From: Gari tellinella
Lineage: Eukaryota > Mollusca > Bivalvia > Cardiida > Psammobiidae
NCBI GenBank assembly: GCA_922989275.2
Contig: OV277871.1
Location: 28,158,693 to 28,222,692 of the forward strand
DNA length: 64,000 nucleotides
Reading direction: 5' to 3'
Below the pieces are notes generated by a model that had not been told where the DNA came from, made no database searches, and saw nothing but the letters and a program-made list of their open reading frames with translations. The translations under genes and the position numbers were made by a program. Shown in pieces: positions 55,801 through 63,939 of the stretch (positions are counted from its first letter, which is position 1; every line of letters starts with the position of its first letter).

Positions 55801-58800
55801 AATTTAAATATATTATATTGTTATAAAGAATGACATACCCAGGAAAACTACAATTCGTTTAAAAACGAGTGTACTTTTGATAAAAAATAAATCACCTGCA
55901 GCATTGTGGCTGTCGCTAATCTCTGTGGACATCTCAGTCTCCAAGTATGTGACTGAAAAGAAATAACACCACAATATGCTAACAGTTGTTATACATGTAT
56001 GCAAATGAAACGAAGCTCGTTGTAAAAAATGTTTAACATGTCATTTCTAACAATTCTTTTTAATCTGAGTGTCAAGCATTTAAGAGCCAGATCAGAATCC
56101 GGGCTACCCGGTGTCTGATCTGGCTCCAAACTGTTTGCCGTGTAAACACCCGTTTTAGCGTAAACGAGTCAAATGGGAAAAAATAACGTCTACACAGATA
56201 ACCCACGCTGTTGCCCAAGCGCAATTAATGTTCCTTGTAACGACAATAGATTGGAAAAGATCTATTACTTATGTGTACAGGCTCGAGAGAACTAGTTATA
56301 AGACATTCGTTTTATAAACCAACATTTCCTATTCGTTCAATTATTGATACAGAACCCAAGAGTACAGACAGTTAATGACTGGTAAGTATGCATACCCTCA
56401 TGGTCATTCTCATTAAATAGGTGTTACAACAAATAAATCTACTGCAACAAAGAAATGGCGCCGCTTGACACAGGTTTAACTGTAAATCCATATGTAAACA
56501 GGAAGGTCATGATCATACGTCATAATGATGTATAGTCTGTTTCACTGTTTGTCTTGTGTACTACGCTATTTGTAAAGCTTATGTTATTAATACTCTTGAT
56601 ACATTATGAATGAGCTCTTACCTCACTTTTGAATAACGTTTTTAGAGTGTCTCTAACAATGGGAAAATACGCTGTCCTCAAAGAATCATACAGAGAGGTT
56701 GCCTTCCTGTGGTCCAATGCATGGCTTTCTCGTATCTTACATACCACTTCTTCTCTAGTTAGGCATCTACGGTGACTCTCCTCAACTTCCCGACTTCTCC
56801 TGTATAATAGCCGCGTTTGTTCTTCATAAATATAGTGTTCAAGAATGTTTTTGCACTTTTTCTCGTTCACAGTAGTACTACACGCTACAGCAATGCGTTT
56901 AGGTCCCCACTTCGGGTTTTCTGCCTTCAATCTGGCCACTTCTGTTATATCCTCCATCTCATCCCAAAACCAATTAGGATTTGGATCCTTTGACAGTGCT
57001 TTTTTTCTTTTTGGTATTAACTGGACACCGATGTCAATAAGCGACTCCATTTTTTGTTTACACTTAACGGTAAAATACGTGACGTCACTTGCGCAAAAGT
57101 CGTTTGTTTTGACGTCGCGTCATTTGGCGCCACCATTTTGGGACATTTTATTTGTGTTAATTCCACTAGTTAATATATTGTTTGATATTTAAAGATCTGT
57201 GAGACGTTTTATAACCTGCATATAAGCTAATTTTGTAATAATGGGTTTTAATTTTAAGGTATGGCTGAATTATATATGGTTTACAAATCGGCCCACGATT
57301 TGGTTGGAAAACGGCCCTCGATTTGGGATCAGCCCTCGATTTTCGAAACGGCCCTCGATTTGGGACCGGCCCTCGATTTGAGTCCTACATATATATCGGA
57401 CGAAAATTATGGATTAAATTCAAGTTTTTGAAACGGGACGTTGTATTTATTTCGCGATCGCCTGCTCTCGTTTATCGACTATTTCATTTGGCAATCGCTC
57501 TTTAACTCGCCATAAAATTTGTTGATTTCAAAAATAAACACTGGCATGTTCTACAACTGAAAGAAAAATATCTTAGCTGTCCTTTAAGACCATTGTTATG
57601 GAAATCGGCCTAAAATTGAGGATTTTATGAAAGGTTTTGTAACAGGGCGTGATATATTTTTGCGCGAGCGCTTGCTCCCTTTTATCGGCAAATTCATTTG
57701 GTAACCGCTCTTTAACTCGCCATAAAAATGATCAATGTATTGTAAAAATTAGATTATGTTATTTTCACAAGTGAAAGATAAATATCTTAGCCTTCTTTTC
57801 AGATCATTATAATGAAAATCGGGTAAAAATTAAGGATTTTATGTAACTTAAACTAACAGTAGGTAACCATTCAACACGATAAAAAACGCGATAGCCCGCT
57901 ATCGGCGTACCGGTGCAGTTGAATTATCGATCGATTAAGCGTTATCGCGCATACAGGTATTGGACGACAACATTTTCGGGAAAATGCAGATTTGTGTATA
58001 TGATTCTTCTCCAGGGTATACTTCCTCCATGCTATGGGGTAATGGGTTAACTGAACAAATCCAACATTTTCTTACTACGAAATCTAAAATCAATTGATTC
58101 AATTATAAATCAGAATAACACTATGCATCAGCATATCCGAAGTTTAGCTCTTACCATGCTGAATGAATTATCTTTAACTCTCTCAACACCACTGATCTGT
58201 TTAACCTATTATCCCATAAAAGTAATACGTCCTTTTACGCCTATAAGTTATTCCTCCACAGAAGAAAATAGTTCAAATTTATACAGCCATGAATATATAT
58301 CAGAAGAAATATTTTCTACATTCTAATAGAAGGTAGCTTAAAGCAGACTGAAAGTAAAGCAGAATGTGCCTTGAAGGTGGCCACCTAATCTTCAAATATA
58401 GAAACAGGCTAAGGGGTTATAGGTAAAAATATACTCATTTGTAAACGGTGTGGACCCAGTTCAGAGGACTTTTATAGCCTTATAGGAGCCCTATGATCAG
58501 GGTCTACACTGCTTTATAAATTTAAAGCAATTCATATTAACCCATTACCCCATAGCCTGTTTCTGGTATTGAACATAGATGACCACTTTCACTGCTTTAC
58601 TTTCAGCCTGCTTTGAGATATAATCTGCAAGAATACAGAGACTATTTCTTATATTGCATTTTCCTAATTGTATGAATTGGAACTATTTTCTTCAGTGGAG
58701 GAATGAATTAGAGGCGTAAAAAGGCATATTTATTAATGGGTTAAATAACTCAGAATTCCAAGTAGACTGGTTCATTATATGGCTACTTAAAAGATCCACA

Positions 58801-61800
58801 TAGGAACATAATAAGTTAATAACCCACAAGTGTTAACTGCGTGTTGGAAGAGTTAACTCTTTGCATGTTAGTGGTGGAATCATGATTATCTGTACAAACA
58901 GTTTTAACGTTTGGGTCCTGATGAGACTGAGATGCCAGTAAGACAGTGTCCCTCCCATCAGGATCCAAGTTGTTTGACACTCTGACCCTGTTTTAAAAAA
59001 GAAATGTTGAAAAATCTATTTTTAGAACAGCAGCAGACAACAACTGTTGAAGACGAAAAACCTATCCAGCATGCAAAAAGTTAAACAAGTCTAGGTGTCT
59101 TCTTGAAATTGATATTTTCTTTTAATTTTAACATGAACTTTCTTTTCTTTTTGCTATGTAAGTACAATCATTGTAATACAGTTTGAATCCAGATGAGAAG
59201 CCGAGTTATATAATACACATCTCATCTGGTTTCAAACTAATTACATGTGTCATTGATATACACTATTAGCATAAGAAGTGGTAATGGAATGGAGATGCAA
59301 TTTCTGTGTGTATGTAAGTCACTTAATAAATTGAAGAGCTAATAGTACTGACAGAAGATGTCAATAATTCATAGAGCTACCGGCAATCAACTATCTGTGA
59401 AACATAATTCTAGTGTGGATCTATAAGCTCTTAGCATGTGGTAACAGGTTTTCTTTCCAATCAATATTACAAATACTCCAATCCTATTGTATTTCGAATA
59501 TCTAGCAGAAACCAGTATTCAGCCTAAGTCATTTAATGGAAATTATTGAAATTTCTAATATATGCACAGCAAAGGTAATGCAGAAAGCTCCTACAGGAGC
59601 TTTCTGCATTACCTTTGTCCTGCAAAAAGCTGCCAATTTTCATCTTTTGAAAGGCTGCTTAACACTCTCCAGCATAGCTTGTTTTCAGTATTAAAGGCAG
59701 ATGGTTGCTTAAAGCAAGTTGAAAGTAAAGCAGACTGCCCCACAAGAACCATTCTGCTTTACTTTCTGTCTACATTAAGCTACCATCTGCTTGGATGTAG
59801 GGAATATTTTGTATTAGGGTTCATATTCATGGCTGTATAAAGTGGATCTAGTACTGATTCTTTAGGAATAAATTAACTTTTAAATGCACAAAACGATGCA
59901 TCCATAGAATAATAATTTGTTATTGATTATTAACAATTATTATCTCAGATTTTATCCCCAACACTAATCCATATATCTTTGTGTTTCAGTTATATGCATG
60001 TTTGATGATATTCTTCATCAGCAATGCCATAGAAGGACAGTTAATATCCACAGGGGCCTTTGAAATATCATTTGATGGTAAGAATTATCAATACCAACTG
60101 AAATCCAGGTCACAGTTTAAACTTTAACACTCAAAGTCAATCTTTCCTCCCTTGAACCTTTTCTTCCATTGAACTTTAACTCTTTCCTCCCTGTAACTTT
60201 AAATGGACAATTCCAGTTTCCATTTAAGTCTAGTCCATTTCTGACTTTAAAGGGTTGTTTTTGTCAATGTTTGGCATTGTGACAAACAGTGAAGACCCTG
60301 ATCAGAGGGCTCCTTTCGGAGCCCTCTGATCTGGGTCTTCACTGTTTGTATAGGACATGTGTACTATTCACATGTACACTGTTTGAAAAGCACGCCTATA
60401 TGCGGGACTAGGGTTCAAAGAGTTAAGTCGTCTCATGCTATTAGCATACATGTATATTAAATGCTTTTGAAAACAGTGTAGACCAAGATCAGACAGCTCC
60501 TGAAGGATCTGTCTGATCAGGGTCTGCACTGTTTTCTTATAGGATCTTTATAACATGAGTCTACCCTGTTTTCTGGAGAAAAGTTACTCTTATTTTATAA
60601 TTTATTGTTATAGTTCAGTTGATACATGCTCCTAGTGGGCTGAATTAACCTTTTCCTCCATAGACAGATTCGAGAAACTCCAATTACTTCTGTCCTGTGA
60701 TTTAGTCAGGTGCACTCACACCGTAGGTTTGGCATAAAAGACTGTAGTATACTGTATTTGAAATTCAAATATTCACTTTATCTAGAGCTCTTGGCGTTAC
60801 TATTATACACTGCAACTCTGAAAATAGCTATGACGTCACAGAAGCCAAACAACTTGATATCAGTTGAGCACAATGGGGATTCATTTGATTGAACCATGAA
60901 CAATGACTGTAGGCTCTGTAGCTATTAACACATTCAACCCTAGTGGCGAGTTTACTTGTCATTGACAAACAGTGCATCTTCTGTGAATAGAAAGTTAACC
61001 CATTACCCCTTAAAAACGCCTTTTTACGCCTCTTACTTATTCCTCCACTGAAGAAAAAAGTTCCAGTTTATACAGCAAAGAATATGTACCAAAAGAAATA
61101 CTTTCCATATCCTAGAAGATGGTAGCTAAAAGCAGGCTGAAAGTAAAGCAGAATGTGCCTTAAGGCACATTCTGCTTTACTTTCAACCTGCTTTAAGTGG
61201 TCACCTGTTTTCGAAGCAAGAAATAGGCTAAGAGGTAATGGGTTATGCAAACAGCTTTGTTCCAGATCAGAGGGCTCCTGAAGGAATCTTATTATAAGGT
61301 CTGCACTGTTTGTCATTTTGCAATATATTTTTAATATCAACCCAAATACAAATATGATTAAAAAAATAAATTCACAGCTGTTTGAAGTACAGTCGAACTT
61401 CAATATCTCGAAATCGGTTAAGTCGAACATACCCGTATTGCGAAGTTAAAACGTGGCTAAGACAAGTTTTAACTTTGAAATATGGGTATGTTCGACTGAA
61501 CCGAGCATGACATAATGCAGTTCATGTGTCAAACTATTGGATAGTTGGAGTTAAGCGAGTTCGAGATATCGAAGTTCGACTGTATGGCCATTCAGCTCAA
61601 TTGGTAGAGAAGCAAGTTTTGTAAATTGAATATGACTGCCTTGCATTGGTTCTAATCAAAGAAAGAAAAAAACGTTTTTCTAAATGAAATTCGCTCACAA
61701 TTTTTTTTTATTTTAAAATTAATTTTTGCATGCTTACATTATAGGCACCCAACACATTTTTATGCCAAATTTGATTTTCACTAGTATGATCAGTATGTTA

Positions 61801-61940
61801 AGAATGTTTAATATTTTGTCTTAACTTTTGCAGATGTTCCAGTGTGGTCAAAATTGGAAACTGGAAGAATTCCATCACCTTCAGAAATGATACAGATTGT
61901 GGATAACCATCTACGTTTGGGGCAAACAGTCCAGTCCTAG
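43628..61940 (+). CDS. SELENOT: Selenoprotein T, complete
   Basis: Thioredoxin-like ER membrane selenoprotein. Exons 43628-43800, 48180-48417, 59990-60077 and 61834-61940 join in phase to 201 aa (human 195). Residues 7-21 (LLVAAGLFLFVFLTW) form an N-terminal hydrophobic signal or anchor. The redox motif is C58-Y59-S60-U61: Cys is split by intron 1 (TG|T) and U61 is the TGA at 48187-48189, followed by GYRKVFEQY as in other SELENOTs. Residues 103-114 (ALKLIIIAMVVL) form the internal hydrophobic helix. The C-terminal half has NPFPHLNMETPSIFSW, ISTGAFEISFDDVPVWSKLE and ends LGQTVQS. The TGA must be read as Sec, since the frame continues through three conserved exons and a SECIS follows. Introns are very large because of transposon nests. 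Confidence 0.96.
43925..44768. repeat. TTAA MITE family A, host of a MULE-like element
   Basis: Left part 43925-44042, right part 44649-44768; split by 44043-44648. Confidence 0.7.
44043..44648. mobile_element. MULE-like MITE with 9-bp target duplication
   Basis: 606 bp. Left end GGGTGACAGACTAAGTGTGC, right end (reverse complement) GAGTTATAGACTAAGCGTGC. Flanked by CTGATTCTG (44034-44042 and 44649-44657). Each end carries three to four further copies of CTAAGYGTGCCAC or CTAAGYGTACC. A 9-bp duplication is typical of Mutator-like elements. No transposase ORF. Confidence 0.8.
44780..47096. mobile_element. 2.3-kb TIR composite element
   Basis: Ends are inverted copies of CCTTCTAGAAAGACCCTGTG followed by TTTCGAAT. 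Inside lies a second inverted pair, GCTCAACCAGGGTCTTTCAC at about 46103 and its complement at about 47010, enclosing about 920 bp. The element has captured LINE debris and a 39-bp direct duplication (GTCACGTCTCCTGAGC at about 45247 and 45285). No clear target duplication. Confidence 0.6.
45835..45995 (-). pseudogene. LINE reverse-transcriptase C-terminal fragment
   Basis: On the - strand: AKPETKTAAYKSIVRPTLE, YSSTVWDPYQICDIQKIEKV. This is the post-RT region of a non-LTR element. A likely 3' end of a similar LINE in the same orientation lies at about 44878-45100 (ACAAGAAACTTTATTTATAG). Confidence 0.7.
47097..47975. other. SELENOT intron 1, no recognised feature
   Basis: AT-rich; no exon or MITE boundary recognised. 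Confidence 0.35.
47976..48124. repeat. Family E, core deleted
   Basis: CTTTGCAAACAGTTTGGATC followed directly by the right arm GACAATTTTTGCTGACAAAA and CATGCAAAGAGTTAA. Confidence 0.65.
48180..48417 (+). CDS. SELENOT: SELENOT exon 2 with the selenocysteine codon
   Basis: 238 nt, TTTCAG before and GTAAGT after. Reads (TG)T TAC TCC TGA GGG TAC: C-Y-S-U-G-Y. Continues RKVFEQYAHVLHERYPHL.. AVEGDNYPPPALRQLL.. to WATENK. Read as a stop, the TGA would end the protein at residue 60. Confidence 0.97.
48187..48189 (+). other. SELENOT: UGA selenocysteine codon
   Basis: In-frame TGA at position 4 of the CxxU redox motif. It needs the SECIS at 62377-62424. Confidence 0.95.
48487..48736. repeat. TTAA MITE family A in SELENOT intron 2
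   Basis: CCCTTTCCCTCATAGAAGCG to TATGGGGTAAAGGGTTA; centre GTGCCTTAAGGCAC. Confidence 0.8.
48806..49225. repeat. Repeat with TATATAGCGCT..AAAGCGCTTTAC and internal duplication
   Basis: CCAGATTTATATAGCGCTC and CAAAAGCGCTTTACATGA resemble a widespread invertebrate interspersed repeat. A segment of about 130 bp (AAAAGACAGCCCCC..ACCGGCTAA) is duplicated at about 48970 and 49138. Confidence 0.6.
49740..49895. repeat. Degenerate (CTGT)n/(CTCT)n simple repeat
   Basis: Runs such as CTGTCTGTCTGTTTTTCTC; short ORFs here are artefacts of the repeat. Confidence 0.85.
51140..51683. repeat. Palindrome-containing MITE, copy 1
   Basis: Composite: TTATGCTTTTCGGTGGATTA and TAATCCACTGCAGTGGATTA at the outer side, then a hairpin of about 170 bp (ATTTAATCCATTTCGTGAAC, CACTCGTGGCTTCGCCACTC). 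An inverted copy lies at 55340-55770. Confidence 0.75.
51794..51990. repeat. GTCGAACT palindromic MITE (family G)
   Basis: ACAGTCGAACTCCGATATCT to ATATCGCAGTTCGACCGTA with a central hairpin AAAACGTGGCTAATTCACGTTTT. Other copies at 54335-54440 (half) and 61391-61585. Confidence 0.7.
52021..57050 (-). CDS. Transposon-borne gene of unknown function, 7 exons, 387 aa
   Basis: Not recognised. Exons in transcription order: 57050-56627, 55952-55896, 55218-55138, 54772-54654, 54263-54177, 53280-53191 and 52326-52021; lengths sum to 1164 nt = 387 aa plus TAA. Each junction is AG|..|GT and the phases close only if exon 1 uses AAAA|GTGAGG instead of GTAAGA five bases later. Exon 1 (141 codons) starts MESLIDIGVQLIPKRKKAL and is charged and helical, with EDITEVARLKAENPKWGPKR and repeated Arg/Glu blocks. 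Exons 2-6 are low-complexity, Ser/Pro/Glu-rich (MSIPMPTLSPAVITSSQ). Exon 7 ends FYRPGVCTEVIKKPSGTTYR.. VNRYQLKQSF, loosely like the SH3-like tail of retroelement integrases (inference only). No DDE or RNase-H core is visible. The gene fills the 6.8-kb element at 50623-57388 and starts 340 bp inside its right end. Confidence 0.6.
52327..53190. other. Intron 6 of the transposon gene
   Basis: AT-rich, no repeat recognised. The acceptor used for exon 7 is AAATTTCAG at 52327-52335 (complement). Confidence 0.4.
53328..53572. repeat. TTAA MITE family A in the transposon gene's intron
   Basis: TTAACCCTTTCCCCCCATAG start; hairpin centre TGTCTTAAGACA; right end ATGGGGTAAAAGG degraded. Confidence 0.7.
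55340..55770. repeat. Palindrome-containing MITE, copy 2 (inverted)
   Basis: Same modules as 51140-51683 in reverse order, in intron 2 of the transposon gene; about 110 bp shorter. Confidence 0.75.
56070..56142. repeat. Family E-like core
   Basis: GTCAAGCATTTAAGAGCCAG with partner TCTGGCTCCAAACTGTTTG; centre ATCCGGGCTACCCGGTGT. Confidence 0.55.
57410..57850. repeat. 220-bp tandem dimer
   Basis: CTCTTTAACTCGCCATAAAA recurs at 57498 and 57718, with ATTCATTTGGnAAnCGCTC and AAATATCTTAGC in both units. It lies in the outer TIR element. Confidence 0.65.
58199..58424. repeat. Family A, hairpin half deleted
   Basis: TTAACCTATTATCCCATAAA to GGCTAAGGGGTTATAGG; only one core strand is left. Confidence 0.65.
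58430..58515. repeat. Family B core, diverged
   Basis: GTGTGGACCCAGTTCAGAGG with partner GGAGCCCTATGATCAGGGTC. Confidence 0.5.
58537..58744. repeat. Family A, hairpin half deleted
   Basis: TTAACCCATTACCCCATAG start and ATTAATGGGTTAA end; left core strand lost. Confidence 0.7.
58853..59084. repeat. TTAA MITE family E
   Basis: TTAACTCTTTGCATGTTAG to CCAGCATGCAAAAAGTTAA; hairpin partly diverged by a small insertion near 58905. Confidence 0.75.
59085..59560. other. SELENOT intron 2, mostly unique
   Basis: Holds one decayed E-type hairpin at about 59175-59245 (ACAGTTTGAATCCAGATGAG); nothing else recognised. Confidence 0.4.
59562..59640. repeat. Family C core variant
   Basis: GCAAAGGTAATGCAGAAAGC, TCCTACAGGA and the exact complement ending CTTTGTCCTGC. 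Confidence 0.7.
59655..59880. repeat. Family A, diverged
   Basis: TTAAAGCAAGTTGAAAGTAAA with partner ATTCTGCTTTACTTTCTGTC; outer arms eroded. Confidence 0.6.
59990..60077 (+). CDS. SELENOT: SELENOT exon 3
   Basis: 88 nt, TTTCAG before and GTAAGA after. Encodes LYACLMIFFISNAIEGQL, ISTGAFEISFD, matching the conserved SELENOT segment SNMIENQCMSTGAFEI. Confidence 0.95.
60176..60426. repeat. TTAA MITE family B in SELENOT intron 3
   Basis: Complete; hairpin GGGCTCCTTTCGGAGCCC. Confidence 0.85.
60470..60537. repeat. Palindromic core, type I
   Basis: AACAGTGTAGACCAAGATCA, GACAGCTCCTGAAGGATCTGTC and complement. Confidence 0.65.
60925..61385. repeat. Family B interrupted by a family A element
   Basis: B left arm ACACATTCAACCCTAGTGG to about 60993, B right part from 61246 (GCAAACAGCTTTGTTCC). 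Confidence 0.6.
60994..61245. repeat. TTAA MITE family A nested in B
   Basis: TTAACCCATTACCCCTTAA to AAGAGGTAATGGGTTA; centre GTGCCTTAAGGCAC. Confidence 0.8.
61391..61585. repeat. GTCGAACT palindromic MITE (family G)
   Basis: ACAGTCGAACTTCAATATCT to ATATCGAAGTTCGACTGTA; inner hairpin AGTTAAAACGTGGC..AGTTTTAACTTTG. Ends flanked by TA are compatible with a Tc1/mariner-type MITE. Confidence 0.75.
61587..61660 (+). repeat. tRNA-like relic (SINE head or tRNA pseudogene)
   Basis: TCAGCTCAATTGGTAGAG is a good box A and GGTTCTAATCA a fair box B at tRNA spacing, but stems are poor, so not a functional tRNA gene. Confidence 0.45.
61834..61940 (+). CDS. SELENOT: SELENOT exon 4 with stop codon
   Basis: Acceptor TTTTGCAG. 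Encodes DVPVWSKLETGRIPSPSEM.. VDNHLRLGQTVQS then TAG 61938-61940. Confidence 0.96.
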
Positions 61941-61946
61941 TCCGAG

Positions 61947-62254
61947 GTACTCAACTTAGCTCATGTTTGAGGTGTCATGTCTGCGATAATTAGGGCCATT
62001 GCTAATGAAAAATGTTGGAATAAAATACAATGCACTCTCTTATAAACAAATATAAATAAAATTGTAATATCGTATGTCTTCAAGATAAGTGGCTGCTTGA
62101 ACCTGATCAAAAGTAATGCAGAAAGCTCATAACTTTTAAGAGATTTTGCATTTATTCCTGCATTTATGTAACACTCTAAAGCTCCTCATTACTGTTCACT
62201 GTATACAGGTTCATTTGAAATATATAAACTAAACTAATGTTCATTTTATTTCAG
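61947..62254 (+). other. SELENOT: Probable intron in the SELENOT 3' UTR
   Basis: A donor (CCGAG, GTACTC) lies six bases after the stop and a good acceptor (TTATTTCAG) at 62246-62254. If spliced, the SECIS lies in the next exon; the junction is too close to the stop to trigger decay. Confidence 0.5.
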
Positions 62255-62376
62255 TGTTTCCTTCATCCCCTCATCCTCGCCACCATTATCATCATCTTGT
62301 CATCTACAGCACTGTAGACCAGACAGCAGTTTTCTCCCCTGAAATCCTAGACGTCATTCCACCAGATGTTGGACGT

Positions 62377-62424
62377 ATGACAGCCCACATGTAAAGCAGC
62401 CTTGGCTGCGAGTGTGGGCTTGAT
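62377..62424 (+). promoter_or_regulatory. SELENOT: SECIS element of SELENOT
   Basis: ATGA at 62377-62380 and TGAT at 62421-62424 form the non-Watson-Crick quartet. AGCCCACA pairs with TGTGGGCT as helix II. The internal AA lies in TAAA (62392-62395), and GCAGCC/GGCTGC makes a small apical helix, as in form II SECIS. Outside the quartet, TTGG/CCAA and CCAGA/TCTGG may form helix I. Confidence 0.88.
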
Positions 62425-62633
62425 GGAACCAAGCTATCTTCTGGACTGAAAGTCTTTGTGATATTAGTTCGAGCTCGCTGGAGTGTGGTCTATAGTGTTT
62501 TCATTATTACTTGTACAATGTATTCTGTTTTTAAACTCTTGTCAGTTGTTTGAAGATTTACAGTCAAACATGTGGTCAGTGGTAATTGCAACGTTTTCTC
62601 AACATATGACACGCCTATAGAAGTCTTTACCTC
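62425..62633 (+). other. SELENOT: Rest of SELENOT 3' UTR and downstream
   Basis: No clear AATAAA near the SECIS; the true 3' end is unknown. Confidence 0.35.
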
Positions 62634-62884
62634 TTAACTCTTTCCTCCCTGAAACTTTAAATGGACAAATCCAGTTTCGATTTTAGTCTAGTCCATTTCT
62701 GACTTTTAAGGGTTGTTTTTGTCAATTTTTGGAGTTATGACAAACAGTGAAGACCCTGATCAGAGGGCTCCTTTCGGAGCCCTCTGATCTGGGTATTCAC
62801 TGTTTGCATAGGACATGTGTACTATTCACATGTACACTGTTTGAAAAGCACGCCTATATGCGGGACTAGGGTTCAAAGGGTTAA
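62634..62884. repeat. TTAA MITE family B
   Basis: Complete; hairpin GGGCTCCTTTCGGAGCCC; right TTAA (62881-62884) shared with the next A element. Confidence 0.85.
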
Positions 62885-63105
62885 CCCATTACCCATTAAT
62901 ACGCCTTTAATTAATTCATTGAAGAAAAAAGGTCCAATTTGTATAGTCATAAGAATGTATCATTTCTATATTCTAGCAGATAATAGCTTAAAGCAGGCTA
63001 AAAGTAAAACAGAATGCACTTTACAGCACATTCTGCTTTACTTTAACCTGCTTTAGGTGGTTACATGTCTTCAAAACTAGAAACAGGATATGGGGTAATG
63101 GTTAA
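62881..63105. repeat. TTAA MITE family A
   Basis: TTAACCCATTACCCATTAA to TATGGGGTAATGGTTAA; hairpin centre GCACTTTACAGCAC. Confidence 0.8.
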
Positions 63106-63109
63106 GAAT

Positions 63110-63270
63110 TGATTAGGAATGTATTGAAAAATAAAAATCTTTATTCTGTATTAAACCATAGTGTTACTATTTATTAGGATTTGGTGCTGAAATTGCAGAC
63201 CCTGATCAGACTAGGGGGCCCCTGGAGGAACCCTCTAATATGGGTCTTTACAGGTACATTGTCATGGTAA
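63110..63270. repeat. Family D and B fragments
   Basis: AAAATAAAAATCTTTATTCTG and AGGATTTGGTGCTGAAAT from D; then a decayed B core GCAGACCCTGATCAGAC with partner. Confidence 0.5.
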
Positions 63271-63592
63271 ATGCACTCAAAATACAAGTGGCCATTCAAA
63301 GCAGGATGAAGCTCTTTTATAGGGCTCTCTGGATTACTTATGTCATGCATTAAACTGCCATCTATCTAGATTTCTCCATAGAATTGACACTGAGCACCTG
63401 TTTGACTGTGCACAATTATTTCCACTGTATTTTCCAGTGTGATTAAATGTGATATTTTAGTGGGAATGGATTTGGAACAAAGCTATTTCCTGTTTTGTAG
63501 AATCTTTTCCACAATTGTATGCTTATATATGCAAGTTAAACAATATCCTTAGGAATTCATCGCTTTACTTTTACACTGCATTTTGCTGTCAG
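63271..63592. other. Non-coding stretch
   Basis: A decayed C-like core at about 63295-63365; otherwise nothing recognised. Confidence 0.35.
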
Positions 63593-63700
63593 AACAGAAC
63601 AGAACTTTATTTTCTCGAATTCTACATAACATAGAATATATGAGGTACAACAAAAGAATATAAGTAATTACTGTCACATGGTTTTTATAATTTAACTAAT
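63593..63700 (-). repeat. Possible LINE 3' end
   Basis: CAGAACAGAACAGAACTTTATTT reads, on the - strand, as an AAATAAAGTTCTG-type end of a non-LTR element. Confidence 0.35.
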
Positions 63701-63733
63701 TTTAACTAATATCTAAAGGCCTTAGATACTTAG

Positions 63734-63889
63734 AGCCAGCAATTAGAATGGTCAACCATATAAGCAGGGGGTTTATGCAATGAAACGCATTGTGTGTTAA
63801 TTCAAATTCAAAGCCAGCATTTTGAATGGCCAACCATATAAGCAGGGGGTTTATGTAATGAAACGCATTGTGTGTTAACTCAAATTCAA
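63734..63889. repeat. 78-bp tandem dimer
   Basis: AGCCAGCAnTTnGAATGG.. ACCATATAAGCAGGGGGTTT.. GAAACGCATTGTGTGTTAA occurs twice, starting at 63734 and 63812. Confidence 0.85.
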
Positions 63890-63939
63890 CACAGAACATA
63901 CATGTAGATGGAATTTCTAGTATCTTTCATGATGGTAGC

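Larger units (their letters stand above)
50623..57388. mobile_element. 6.8-kb DNA transposon with compound TIRs and a 7-exon gene
   Basis: Left end GTAAGACTCAAATCG, right end (reverse complement) GTAGGACTCAAATCG. The inverted ends match for about 120 bp (50623-50745 and 57272-57388) and consist of repeats like GGTCCCAAATCGAGGGCC, CGTGGGCCGATCCCAAATCG. It sits in an AT dinucleotide run with ATATATAT on both sides (possible 8-bp duplication, ambiguous). It contains one multi-exon gene on the - strand and two inverted MITEs. I cannot assign the superfamily. Confidence 0.75.
49441..58031. mobile_element. Outer TIR element in SELENOT intron 2
   Basis: 26-bp perfect terminal inverted repeats beginning CATGGAGGAAGTATACCC (49441-49466 and the complement 58006-58031), flanked by CTATGGG on both sides (49434-49440, 58032-58038). 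Without the nested 6.8-kb element it would be about 1.8 kb. No ORF of its own, so non-autonomous. Confidence 0.8.
48758..58047. repeat. TTAA MITE family A split by two insertions
   Basis: Pieces: CCCATTACTCCATAAATAC (about 48758-48805), the core and arm 49226-49440, and CTATGGGGTAATGGGTTAA (58032-58047). Joined, they make one family A element. Interruptions are 48806-49225 and 49441-58031. Confidence 0.75.

Noticed and set aside
56845..57192. 115-codon + strand ORF opposite exon 1 of the transposon gene
   Set aside because: Antisense shadow; the - strand frame has a continuous splice-compatible exon chain and the + strand peptide has no recognisable character.
61587..61660. tRNA gene
   Set aside because: Box A and B are present but acceptor and anticodon stems do not pair well.
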